NCBI GenBank assembly: GCA_040901445.1
Contig: JBBDYQ010000002.1
Span: 408,481 to 472,480, forward strand
Reading direction: 5' to 3'
From: Thermoleophilaceae bacterium
Lineage (GTDB): Bacteria > Actinomycetota > Thermoleophilia > Solirubrobacterales > Thermoleophilaceae
Length of the DNA: 64,000 nt
The translations under genes and the position numbers were made by a program. The notes beneath the pieces were generated by a model that worked only from the letters and a program-made list of their open reading frames with translations, had not been told where the DNA came from and made no database searches. The stretch's first letter is position 1. Every line of letters starts with the position of its first letter. Positions 43,343-51,870 of this stretch are shown piece after piece.

Positions 43343-44107
43343 TCAATCCCGCGCTCGTGAGACGAATGCAGCGATCGCCTCGCGTGCCTCCGGCTGGACG
43401 AACGCGTCCGCCGCGGCGGTGCGCTCGGCGGCCAGGCCGCGCGCGAGGTCGCCATCCACCCCGTCGTTGAGGCACGCCTTGACGGCGCGCAGCGCGATGG
43501 GCGGCATCTCCGCCAGGCGGCCGGCCAGCTCGAGCGCGGCCGCGCGGGCCTCGTCGCAGGCGCGGTTGACGAGGCCGATGCGCTCGGCCGCGTCGGCGTC
43601 CAGGCGCTCCGCGAGCATGATCAGCTCCGCGGCTCGCGCCCGCCCGATCAGCCGCGGCAGCCGCTGGGTGCCCCCGGCGGCGGGGATGAGCGCTAGCGAT
43701 ACCTCGGGCAGCCCGATGCGCGGCCGCCCGCGCTGCATCACGCGGAAGTCCATCGCCAGGGCCAGCTCGCAGCCACCGCCGAGCGCGTGGCCCTCGATGG
43801 CGGCGACGGTCGGCTTGCCCAGCCGTTGCAGGCGCAGAAACGCGGCATGCGCCCGGTCGACACGCTCGAGCACCGACGCCCGGGTGAGATCGTCGGGGGC
43901 CATACGCTTGAGGTCGGCGCCGGAGACGAAGATCCGGTCGTTGGCGCTCGCGAAGACCACCGCCCGCGCGCGATCGTCCTCCTCCAGCAGCCCCGCGACG
44001 CTGCTCAGTTCCGCGTAGAGCTCCGGGACGAGCGAGTTCGCCGGGGGGTGGTCGATCTCGACGAGCGCGACGCCCTGGGCCGGGAAGCTGAGGCGGAGGA
44101 GGTCCAC
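43343..44107 (-). CDS. Enoyl-CoA hydratase/isomerase family protein
   Basis: A 254-residue protein, GTG start. The crotonase oxyanion motifs SGADLKRM and IEGHALGGG are present, and both catalytic Glu positions are filled (E114 in GGGCE, E135 in GLPEVSL), so a true hydratase is likely. It is the last gene of the nine-gene AtuA operon, 7 bp after the aldehyde dehydrogenase. Confidence 0.94.
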   Translation of the reverse strand: MDLLRLSFPAQGVALVEIDHPPANSLVPELYAELSSVAGLLEEDDRARAVVFASANDRIFVSGADLKRMAPDDLTRASVLERVDRAHAAFLRLQRLGKPTVAAIEGHALGGGCELALAMDFRVMQRGRPRIGLPEVSLALIPAAGGTQRLPRLIGRARAAELIMLAERLDADAAERIGLVNRACDEARAAALELAGRLAEMPPIALRAVKACLNDGVDGDLARGLAAERTAAADAFVQPEAREAIAAFVSRARD

Positions 44108-44114
44108 TGCGACG

Positions 44115-45614
44115 TCAGCCGATGCGCGTCCAGACCGTCTTGGTCTCGAGGTAGGCGTCGAGGTTCGCCTCCCCGCCCTCGCGGCCGATGCCCGAGCTCT
44201 TGAACCCCCCGAACGGCGCCGCGGGGTCGTTCATCGTCACGGTGTTGACGAACACCGAGCCTGCCTGGAGCTTCGCCGCGAGCCGGTGGCCCGCGGCCAA
44301 GTCCCCGGTCCAGACGTAGGCCGCCAAGCCGTACTCGCTGGCGTTCGCCCGGCGGGCGACCTCGTCGAGGTCGTCGTAGGGCATGGCCACGAGCACCGGC
44401 CCGAAGATCTCCTCGCGTGCGATCGCCATGTCGTCGTCGACGCCCGTAAAGAGGCTCGGTCGTACGAACCAGCCGCGCCCGGCGTTCGCCTCGCCACCAT
44501 GACCGACGACGAGCTTCGCCCCTTCCTCGATCCCCGAGCGGATGTACTGCAGCACGCGCTCGTGCTGCTCGGCCGAGACGACCGGCCCGAGCTGCGTGTC
44601 TGGCGCCAGGCCGGGGCCGACCCGCGCCTTCGAGGCGCGCTCCGCCAGCGCGGCGACAAGCTCGTCGTGCTGGTCGCGGTGCACGAACAGCCGCGTGCCC
44701 GCCTGGCACACCTGCCCGGTGTTGAAGTACATCGCCTGATAGGCGCCGCGCGCGGTCTGCTCCACATCGGCGTCCGGCAGGACGATGCTCGGGCTCTTGC
44801 CGCCCAGCTCCAGCGTCACGCGCTTGAAGGCCTGCGCCGCCTTGACCCCGATCTCGCGGCCGACCGACGTGGAGCCGGTGAAGGCGATCTTGTCGACGCC
44901 CGGATGATCCACCAGCGCTGCACCGGTGGTGCCGTCGCCAGTGAGGACGTTGACCACGCCCGGCGGGAAGCCCGCCTCCTGCACCAGGCGGCCGAGCATC
45001 AGCGCCGTGAGGGGCGTCTGCTCCGCCGGCTTGAGCACTACCGTGCAGCCCGCGGCTACGGCCGGCGCGACCTTCTGAACCGCAGTGTAGAGCGGGAAGT
45101 TCCAAGGCACGATCTGCGCACACACGCCGACCGGCTCGCGGCGCGTGTAGACATGCATCCCGGGTGCCGACACCGGCAGCGTGTCGCCGGTGATCTTCGT
45201 CGGCCAGCCCGCGTAGTAGCGCAGCTGCTCAACCGCCAGCGGCACGTCCACGACCCGCGCCATCCGGACCGGCTTGCCGTTGTCGAGCGCCTCGATCTCC
45301 GCAAGCAGGCCCGCACGCGACTCCAGCAGGTCCGCCAGACGCAGCATCAGCCGCGCGCACTCCGCCGGCGTGACCTCGCGCCACGCCCCCTCGAGAGCGG
45401 CGCGGGCCGCCGTCACGGCCCTGGCGACATCCTCCGGCCCGGCCAAAGCCACGTCGCAGATCGCCGCCGCCGTGGAGGGATCGTGGGTGCTGAACGTGCG
45501 GCCGTCCGCAGCGGCCGTCCACCCGTCGCCGATCAGGAGGCCGTGCGGCCCGGCGACGAACGCGGCCGCGGCCTCGCTCAGCGGCTGGACTTCCTGTTGC
45601 TGTGTGGTGCTCAT
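44115..45614 (-). CDS. Aldehyde dehydrogenase (NAD(P)+)
   Basis: A 499-residue protein, of standard length. Catalytic Glu269 is in LELGGKSPS and Cys303 in NTGQVCQAG; the cofactor motif is FTGSTSVGREIG. It oxidises an aldehyde to the acid. Coming after a benzoylformate-decarboxylase-like enzyme, its substrate is probably the aldehyde that enzyme releases. It overlaps the CoA-ligase gene by 4 bp. Confidence 0.95.
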   Translation of the reverse strand: MSTTQQQEVQPLSEAAAAFVAGPHGLLIGDGWTAAADGRTFSTHDPSTAAAICDVALAGPEDVARAVTAARAALEGAWREVTPAECARLMLRLADLLESRAGLLAEIEALDNGKPVRMARVVDVPLAVEQLRYYAGWPTKITGDTLPVSAPGMHVYTRREPVGVCAQIVPWNFPLYTAVQKVAPAVAAGCTVVLKPAEQTPLTALMLGRLVQEAGFPPGVVNVLTGDGTTGAALVDHPGVDKIAFTGSTSVGREIGVKAAQAFKRVTLELGGKSPSIVLPDADVEQTARGAYQAMYFNTGQVCQAGTRLFVHRDQHDELVAALAERASKARVGPGLAPDTQLGPVVSAEQHERVLQYIRSGIEEGAKLVVGHGGEANAGRGWFVRPSLFTGVDDDMAIAREEIFGPVLVAMPYDDLDEVARRANASEYGLAAYVWTGDLAAGHRLAAKLQAGSVFVNTVTMNDPAAPFGGFKSSGIGREGGEANLDAYLETKTVWTRIG

Positions 45615-47149
45615 GCCTTCGCCTCCTCCAGCCGGGCGCGCAGCTCCGGCTTCGACACCTTCCCGATCGAGTTGCGCGGCAGCTCGTCGACGAACACCCA
45701 GCGCTTGGGGTTCTTGAACCGCGCCAGGCGCTCGTCGCAGAACCGCGCCAGCTCCGCGTCGAGCTCGTCGCCGTCGACGGTGGACGACGGGACGACGAAC
45801 GCCACCGGCACCTCGCCCCAGCGCTCGTGCGGCTCGGCCACCACTGCGACCTCCGCGACCGCGGGGTGCTGCTCGAGCTGGCGCTCGATCTCGCGCGGGT
45901 AGACGTTGAAGCCGCCCGAGACGAGCATGTCCTTGCTGCGATCGACGAGGTAGACGTAGCCGGTGTCGTCGACCATCGCGAGATCGCCCGTGCGCAGCCA
46001 GCCGCCGCCCAGCGCCGCCTCGGTCTCCTCCGGGCGGTGCCAGTAGCCCTCCATGATGTTCGGGCCGCGCGCAATCACCTCCCCGATCTCGCCGGGTGGC
46101 ACGTCGCGATCGTCGGCGTCCACCACCCGCACTCGCACGCCGATCGTCTCCCGCCCCACCGATGTGAGGCGCTGGGACCACTCGCCGCTCGCATCGGGCC
46201 GGTGGTCCTCGGGCGGGAGGATCGTGAGGTTGGGCCCGCCCTCAGTGAGCCCGTATCCCTGCTGGAAGTCGCAGCCGAGGCGCTCGAGCGCCTCGGTGAG
46301 GATGTCGCGCGGCATCGGCGCCATGCCGTAGGTGATTAGCCGGACCTTGCCGCGCAGGGACGTGCCGGCGGCGTCCACGGCGTCGAGGAGCTGGCGCACC
46401 ATCGCGGGGACGATGAGCGCCGAGTTGGCTGTGCCCTCCGCCATCTCGCGGGCCGCGCGCTCGGCGTCGAAGCGCGGATGGATCAGGTGCGTGGCGCCCA
46501 CGTGGGCGAGCAGGAAGATGCGCGAGCCCGCGCCGAGGTGGCAGAGCGGCCCGGTGCTGAGGTACCGGTCGGACGCCACGACGGAGTCCTCTGCGAGCAG
46601 GTGCCACGAGTTGGCGACCACGTTGCGGTGGCTGAGCACGACGCCCTTGGGGGTCCCGGTGGTGCCCGACGTGTACATCTGCAGCACCGCCTCGCGGTCG
46701 TCGGCCTCCTCGTCGCGCCGCCCCGGCGAGGCGTCGGCGAGCAGGCGCTCGTAGGGGTCGCCCAGCCACAGCAGCCGGCCGTCGAACCCGGCGTCGCCCG
46801 TGACCCTGGCCACCAGCTCCCCGAGCGCCGGATCGGCCACGAGCAGGCGCGCCTCGGCGTCGTCCAGGATCTCGGCGACCTCGGGCGCGGCCAGCCGGTA
46901 GTTGACCGGCACGCAGGCCAGGCGTGCCGCCGCCGCGCCGAAGTACAGCTCGGGGAACTCGATCCGGTTGGTCGAGAGCAACCCGAAGCGCTCGCCCGCC
47001 TCGAGCCCGAGGCCGCCGCGCAGCGCATTGGCCAGGCGCTGCGCGCGCTCCTCGAGCTGCGCGTACGTGAGCGTCCGCCCGCCCTCGGCCACCGCCTCCC
47101 AGCCCGGGCGGACGTGGGCGCTGTGGCGGAGCATCTCGGGCACGAGCAT
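45611..47149 (-). CDS. AMP-dependent acyl-CoA synthetase (CoA ligase)
   Basis: A 512-residue protein. The AMP-binding P-loop is MYTSGTTGTPKG (158-169), then YGLTEGG and the C-terminal catalytic Lys497 in SIGK. It activates a carboxylic acid to its CoA ester. It follows the TPP enzyme with TGATG coupling and precedes the aldehyde dehydrogenase, so it may activate the acid that dehydrogenase makes. Confidence 0.95.
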   Translation of the reverse strand: MLVPEMLRHSAHVRPGWEAVAEGGRTLTYAQLEERAQRLANALRGGLGLEAGERFGLLSTNRIEFPELYFGAAAARLACVPVNYRLAAPEVAEILDDAEARLLVADPALGELVARVTGDAGFDGRLLWLGDPYERLLADASPGRRDEEADDREAVLQMYTSGTTGTPKGVVLSHRNVVANSWHLLAEDSVVASDRYLSTGPLCHLGAGSRIFLLAHVGATHLIHPRFDAERAAREMAEGTANSALIVPAMVRQLLDAVDAAGTSLRGKVRLITYGMAPMPRDILTEALERLGCDFQQGYGLTEGGPNLTILPPEDHRPDASGEWSQRLTSVGRETIGVRVRVVDADDRDVPPGEIGEVIARGPNIMEGYWHRPEETEAALGGGWLRTGDLAMVDDTGYVYLVDRSKDMLVSGGFNVYPREIERQLEQHPAVAEVAVVAEPHERWGEVPVAFVVPSSTVDGDELDAELARFCDERLARFKNPKRWVFVDELPRNSIGKVSKPELRARLEEAKA

Positions 47150-48876
47150 CAGGCGCCGCCCTTCGGCGCGTGGCGCACCTGCACGTCGATGACCCAAGGC
47201 CGGCCGCTCGCGAACGCCTCCTGCACGGCGCTGCGGCAGGAAGCAGCATCGTCGACCCGCACCGCGTCCAGACCCCAGGACCGGGCGAGCCCGGGCACAT
47301 CCACAGCCGGGTGGGCGATCGACATCCGCCCAGCGTCGGAGTCGATCGCGAGCGGGTCGGCGGCCAGCTCCGGGCTGAAGTGCTCGGAGTGGAGGAAGTC
47401 CTTGAGGATCGCGTAGCCGTTGTTGTTCAGCACGCAGACGACAACGGGCAGCTCCTCGTGGGCGATCGTCCAAAGCCCCTGCACCCCGTAGATCGCCGCG
47501 CCGTCGCCGACGATCACGAGCGCGGGGCGATCCTCGCGCGCGATCTTCGCCCCCACCGCCACGCCGAGCGCGTGGCCGAGCGCGCCGCCGCGCGCCGGGG
47601 CCAGATAGCTGACCGGGTCATCGAAGGAGCCGAGCAGCGACACCCAGGCGTTCGACACGCTCTCGTCGACCACCATCGCGTCCATGGGGGCGGCGTCGAG
47701 GATGGTGGCCACTGCGCTGCGGCCCGACATCGGCGTCTCGGCGGCACTCTCGAGCGAGCGGCGCAGCAGCTTGTCGCGCAGCGCCGGCCCCTCCGTGACA
47801 ATCCGCTCCCGCCGCTGCTCGAGCTCGGGTGGCACCCCGGACGACAGGCGCTCTCGCAGCCTGTCAGCGATCGCGGGGATTGCCGCGGTCAGGTCGCCGT
47901 GCACGAACAGGTCCGGCCGCAGCGCGCCGAGCGGGTCGGCCGGGCTCTCGGTGACCGCCGCCACCCGGCACGCGGGCGGGACCATCTCGGTGCCGGCGAA
48001 CAGGATTGGAGCGTGCAGATCCACGCCGAAGAAGACGGTGAGGTCGGCACCGCCGAACGTGCGCTCGAAGCTGGCCGCGTTGGGGAAGATCGGCCCACGG
48101 TGGCACGGGCTCGAAGTGGGGAAGTTCGCCAGGCTCGACCCCGGCGCCCAGAACGCCGTGGCGCCCGCGAGCTCCGCCAGCTCCGCCAGTGAACCACCCG
48201 CGTCGCTCATCCCGACGAGGTCGCCGGCCACGAACACCGGCGACCGCGCCCCGGCCAGGGCGTCTGCCAGCGCGGCCACGTCAGGCCCTGCGGCGGGACC
48301 ACTCCGGCGCGGGCGGGCGGACACGGCCCGCGCGGGCGCCGCGACCGGCTCGTCCCAGAGGTCGACCGGCACGGCGAGCAGCACCGGCCCCGGCGGCGAC
48401 GAGGCCGCGGCCACCAGCGACTGCGTGAGCATGTCGGGGATCTCGGCGGCTGTCTTGGCCTCCCAGACCGACTTGCTCACGGCGCGCAGGATGTCGGTGA
48501 GGTCGGCCTGGAGGATCGGGTTGAGGTACTGGTGGCGGCGGTCCTGCTGGCCGACGATCAGCACGAGCGGCACGCCGCTGCGCCAGGCGTTGAAGTACAT
48601 GCTCAGCCCGTTGCTCAGCCCCGGCATGGCGTGCACGAGCGCCACCCCGGGCCGGCCGGTGGCGAGCGCATTGCCCATCGCGGCCGACACGGCGGTGCCC
48701 TCGTGGAGCGTGAGCACGTAGCGCAGGCCCGCGTCGTCGCGGGTGAGCTGCTTGATGAGCGGGATCTCCGTGGTGCCGGGATTGCCGAACACCACGTCCA
48801 CGCCCCCCTGGCGCAGGGCCTCGACCGCCGCCTCCGCCGCCGTCGAGCCGGCCACGCCCGTCGCGTTCGCACCCAT
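47149..48876 (-). CDS. Thiamine-diphosphate enzyme, benzoylformate-decarboxylase-like
   Basis: A 575-residue protein with PYR, central and PP domains. The ThDP-activating Glu59 is in LHEG, and the Mg/ThDP motif runs from GDG (457-459) to NNN (484-486). The N-terminal GGVDVVFGNPGTTEIPL matches the benzoylformate decarboxylase/MdlC group. It would non-oxidatively decarboxylate a 2-keto acid to an aldehyde, in line with the adjacent aldehyde dehydrogenase. Oxalyl-CoA decarboxylase or ALS-like activity is less likely. Confidence 0.9.
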   Translation of the reverse strand: MGANATGVAGSTAAEAAVEALRQGGVDVVFGNPGTTEIPLIKQLTRDDAGLRYVLTLHEGTAVSAAMGNALATGRPGVALVHAMPGLSNGLSMYFNAWRSGVPLVLIVGQQDRRHQYLNPILQADLTDILRAVSKSVWEAKTAAEIPDMLTQSLVAAASSPPGPVLLAVPVDLWDEPVAAPARAVSARPRRSGPAAGPDVAALADALAGARSPVFVAGDLVGMSDAGGSLAELAELAGATAFWAPGSSLANFPTSSPCHRGPIFPNAASFERTFGGADLTVFFGVDLHAPILFAGTEMVPPACRVAAVTESPADPLGALRPDLFVHGDLTAAIPAIADRLRERLSSGVPPELEQRRERIVTEGPALRDKLLRRSLESAAETPMSGRSAVATILDAAPMDAMVVDESVSNAWVSLLGSFDDPVSYLAPARGGALGHALGVAVGAKIAREDRPALVIVGDGAAIYGVQGLWTIAHEELPVVVCVLNNNGYAILKDFLHSEHFSPELAADPLAIDSDAGRMSIAHPAVDVPGLARSWGLDAVRVDDAASCRSAVQEAFASGRPWVIDVQVRHAPKGGA

Positions 48877-48877
48877 T

Positions 48878-49237
48878 TCAGACTCCCTTCGCCTCGATCA
48901 CCAGCTGGCCGTCCTCGATCTCGACCGGGTATGTGACGACACGGCTCTTGTCGACGCCGAAGAGCGCCTTGCCGGTCTCGATGTCGAACTCCCACCCGTG
49001 CCACGGACAGCGCAGCACCCGGTTCTCCATCCCGTAGCTGTACTCGCCCGGCTTGGACGGCACCATCGTGCCGCCCAGGGTGCCCATGCAGATCGGCGCG
49101 CCGTGGTGAGGACAGCTGTTGCGCACCGCGTAGAAGCGCCCCTCGACGTTGTAGACGCCGATCTGGCGCCGCCCGACCCTGAGGATCCGGCAGCTGCCCT
49201 CCGGGAAGTCACCGGCGGGCCCGAGGACGTGCTTCAC
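48878..49237 (-). CDS. Rieske [2Fe-2S] ferredoxin-like protein
   Basis: A 119-residue protein, GTG start overlapping the amidohydrolase stop. The Rieske ligands are C42/H44 (SCPHHGAP) and C77/H80 (CPWHGWEF), spaced by a 32-residue linker. It is an oxygenase-type electron carrier with no oxygenase alpha subunit next to it. It may serve another oxygenase or one of the operon enzymes. Confidence 0.93.
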   Translation of the reverse strand: MKHVLGPAGDFPEGSCRILRVGRRQIGVYNVEGRFYAVRNSCPHHGAPICMGTLGGTMVPSKPGEYSYGMENRVLRCPWHGWEFDIETGKALFGVDKSRVVTYPVEIEDGQLVIEAKGV

Positions 49238-50337
49238 GCCGTCACCCCCTCGGCGACCCGCGGCCGGTAGAGCTCCATCGCGTTCTCGAAGGACACCGCG
49301 TCGCGCATGTCCTCCGGCAGCTTGCGGATCGCGCGCGTGTACTGGTCGTTGTCCCAGTGCGGGTAATCGCTGCTGAACATCAGCGTGTGCTCGGCATCCG
49401 CGAGCCGCGACATGTGGGCCACGTAGTCGCCCTTGCCCTCGGGCTCCTCGATCGGCTGGGAGGTGAAGCGGACGCAGTCGCGCACGTACTCGCTGGGGCG
49501 CCTGGTCACCCACGGGATCTCCACGCGCGAGGCCTGCCACGCCTGGTCCAGGCGGGCGAGCGTCGACGGCAGCCATGACCAGCCCATCTCGGTGAAGCCG
49601 AAGCGCAGGCCGGGAAAGCGGTCGAGCACGCCCTCGAACACGATGCTCGCGAGGTGGCCGATGCCGAACTGGAAGAAGTCGACGTAGCGCTCGGCGTACG
49701 TGGTCGGCGTGCCGGACGCGAACGACGGCAGGCCCTGGTACATGCCCTCCGTGCCGCAGCCGTGCAGGGTGATCGGCAGCCCGAGCTCGTGCGCGGCGTC
49801 GAAGATCGGGTGGTAGTGACGCTGCCCGATCAGGATGTCGAGGAACGGCACCCAGACGGACACGACGCCGTCGGTCGCGCCCACACGCCGGACCTCTTCC
49901 GCGGCCGTGTGAGGGTCCTGAGGCGCGACGGTGATCGCCAGGTTGAAGCGGCGGTCGACCGGCAGCCAGTGCTCGATGAAGTAGTCGTTGAACGCCGACG
50001 CGAGCGCCGCGGCCTCCTGCGGGTTGGTCCATGCGGACGTGGCGGCGCCCTGGAGCGGAAGGAGGACGGCCGCGCTGACCTCGAAGCGGTCGAGCAGATC
50101 CTCCTTGACGTACTCGGGGTCCGACCCCGGCGGCCCGCCGGAGGGTGGGCGGGCGTCGGGGCGCAGGACGTGCCCGCCCGGATGGGCGAACCGGCTTGCG
50201 GGAAGCGGCTCGACGAGCGCGGTGGTACGCCCAGCCAGGCGCCGGCGCATCGGCGCCGGCAGGTATTGCTCCAGCGGCTCGCCGCGATCCCGGATCATCG
50301 GGTGCACGTCGCAGTCGATGACTCTCGCGTTGCTCAT
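49234..50337 (-). CDS. ACMSD-like amidohydrolase family protein (paralogue 1)
   Basis: A 367-residue TIM-barrel metal-dependent hydrolase or decarboxylase. The N-terminal ligand motif is DCDVHP (D-x-H, where many relatives have H-x-H), with later LHGCG and FSSDYPHWD metal/catalytic residues. The family includes aminocarboxymuconate-semialdehyde decarboxylase and gamma-resorcylate decarboxylase. It is closely similar to the gene at 61756, which is also linked to AtuA and DUF4387 genes. Confidence 0.92.
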   Translation of the reverse strand: MSNARVIDCDVHPMIRDRGEPLEQYLPAPMRRRLAGRTTALVEPLPASRFAHPGGHVLRPDARPPSGGPPGSDPEYVKEDLLDRFEVSAAVLLPLQGAATSAWTNPQEAAALASAFNDYFIEHWLPVDRRFNLAITVAPQDPHTAAEEVRRVGATDGVVSVWVPFLDILIGQRHYHPIFDAAHELGLPITLHGCGTEGMYQGLPSFASGTPTTYAERYVDFFQFGIGHLASIVFEGVLDRFPGLRFGFTEMGWSWLPSTLARLDQAWQASRVEIPWVTRRPSEYVRDCVRFTSQPIEEPEGKGDYVAHMSRLADAEHTLMFSSDYPHWDNDQYTRAIRKLPEDMRDAVSFENAMELYRPRVAEGVTA

Positions 50338-51536
50338 GGTCTCGCTCCCTCGACGACGTGGATTGGGCCAAGAAGGTGGCGCGCGATGATCTCGCGCTGG
50401 ATCTCGTCAGTGCCGGCGGTGATGCGCTTCGCACGGGCCTCAATCCAGACGCGCCCGATCGGGTACTCGCGCATGTAGCCGTAGCCGCCGTGCAGTTGCA
50501 GCGCGTAGTCGGCGACCTCCCCCAGGGCCTCGGCCGCGAAGAGCTTGGCCATGGAGATCTCGTCGGCGCCCGCCCGATCGCGCTGGAACCGCCATGCCGT
50601 TCCGTGGACGAGGTCACGGGCTGCGGCCAGCCGCGCTGCGCGCGTGGCCAGCTCGTGACGGATCGCCTGCTTGTCCGCCAGCGGCGCACCGAACTGCCGC
50701 CGCCCGCGCACGTACTCGACCGCGAGGTCGAGCGCGTGCCGGCCGAGCGCTACCGACGTGGCGGCCGACATGATCCGCTCCGCCTCGAGCTCCCACATGA
50801 TCTGGTGAAAGCCGCGCCCCTCCTCGCCGAGCAGCGCGTCCTCCGGCAGCTGCACGGAGTCGAAGAACAGCTCGCAGGTGTCCGAGGCGTGGCGGCCGAG
50901 CTTCTCGAGCTTGGGCCCGCGTGTCAGCCCGGGCGTGTCGCCTTCGACCAGGAACAGGCTGAACAGCGGCCGGCCGTCGTCACGCTGCCCCGTGCGCGCA
51001 ATGACAAGGATCAGCCCGGCGCGGGCGCCATTCGTGATGAACGTCTTGCCGCCGTTCAGCACCCAGCCGCCGCCGCCGCGACGCGCGGACGTGCGGATGC
51101 CGGCCACGTCGGAACCGCCGCCGGGCTCGGAGATCGCGATCGCCGCGATGCGCCTGCCGGCCAGCAGCTCGGGTAGGTGGCGCTGCCGCTGCTCCTCGGT
51201 GCCGAAGCGCAGGATCGGCGGGCCGGCCATGGCCGTGTGCACTGCCACGGCCGTGCTCACGGACTCCGCGCCGCAGCGCGAGAGCTCCTCGCACAGCACG
51301 AGGTTGGCAGCGAAGTCCCCGCCCTGCCCGCCGTAGGCCTCCGGGTACTGCAGGCCCAGCCAGCCGAGCTCGCCGAGCTCCGTGAAGACCTCCGCTGGGA
51401 ACTCCGCGCGGCGCTCCCACTCCTCGATGTGCGGGACGAGCCGGTCACCCGCCCAAGCGGCGATGGCCTCGCGCAGCTGCTCGTGCTCGTCCCGGAACAG
51501 CGGGTGGGCAGGCCTTGAAGATGCCCGTACCGCCAT
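50334..51536 (-). CDS. Acyl-CoA dehydrogenase (isovaleryl/long-chain-type catalytic Glu)
   Basis: A 400-residue protein (ATG 51536 preceded by GAGGTG). The usual C-terminal YEG Glu is replaced by ITAGTDEIQ. A Glu is instead present in LEAERIMSAA, the position used by isovaleryl-CoA and long-chain acyl-CoA dehydrogenases. It therefore probably acts on a branched or longer acyl-CoA. It lies between DUF4387 and the amidohydrolase in the AtuA operon. Confidence 0.94.
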   Translation of the reverse strand: MAVRASSRPAHPLFRDEHEQLREAIAAWAGDRLVPHIEEWERRAEFPAEVFTELGELGWLGLQYPEAYGGQGGDFAANLVLCEELSRCGAESVSTAVAVHTAMAGPPILRFGTEEQRQRHLPELLAGRRIAAIAISEPGGGSDVAGIRTSARRGGGGWVLNGGKTFITNGARAGLILVIARTGQRDDGRPLFSLFLVEGDTPGLTRGPKLEKLGRHASDTCELFFDSVQLPEDALLGEEGRGFHQIMWELEAERIMSAATSVALGRHALDLAVEYVRGRRQFGAPLADKQAIRHELATRAARLAAARDLVHGTAWRFQRDRAGADEISMAKLFAAEALGEVADYALQLHGGYGYMREYPIGRVWIEARAKRITAGTDEIQREIIARHLLGPIHVVEGARP

Positions 51537-51540
51537 GCCG

Positions 51541-51870
51541 TCAGGGCACCTCGACATCGAGCAGCGGCACGTGCATCTGCGCGCCGAACATGTCGCTCAG
51601 ATCCGGGTCCCCCTGCCCGAGGTAGCCCTCGTCGCCGTGCTTCAGGAAGCTGACCTTGATCGCCCGGATGTCGTCCACGAAGTAGATGCCGTGGACGGCC
51701 TCGGGCGGCAGCCGGTAGCGCTCCTGCACGACCTCTTCGGTGATCACACCGGAGTCCTTGACGCGCCGGTACGCGTCCTCCTCCGGGAAGTAGATGTCGA
51801 CCGTAGTCATGAACGGCTCCGCGTTCTTGCTCCGGAAGGTCGAAGCGAGGTCTGCCAGCTTCGTCGCCAT
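51541..51870 (-). CDS. DUF4387 family protein (paralogue 1)
   Basis: A 109-residue protein. The ATG at 51870 overlaps the AtuA stop (TGATG); an upstream start would read into AtuA. The conserved pattern ADLASTFRSKNAEPF...DIYFP, then HGIYFVD and FGAQMHVPLLD, defines DUF4387. In many genomes it accompanies, or is fused to, AtuA-like proteins, so it is probably a second subunit of that enzyme. A paralogue lies at 61424. Confidence 0.9.
   Translation of the reverse strand: MATKLADLASTFRSKNAEPFMTTVDIYFPEEDAYRRVKDSGVITEEVVQERYRLPPEAVHGIYFVDDIRAIKVSFLKHGDEGYLGQGDPDLSDMFGAQMHVPLLDVEVP

Noticed and set aside
44005..45123. Second minus-strand frame inside the aldehyde dehydrogenase gene
   Set aside because: Out-of-frame shadow. 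The dehydrogenase frame has all catalytic residues.
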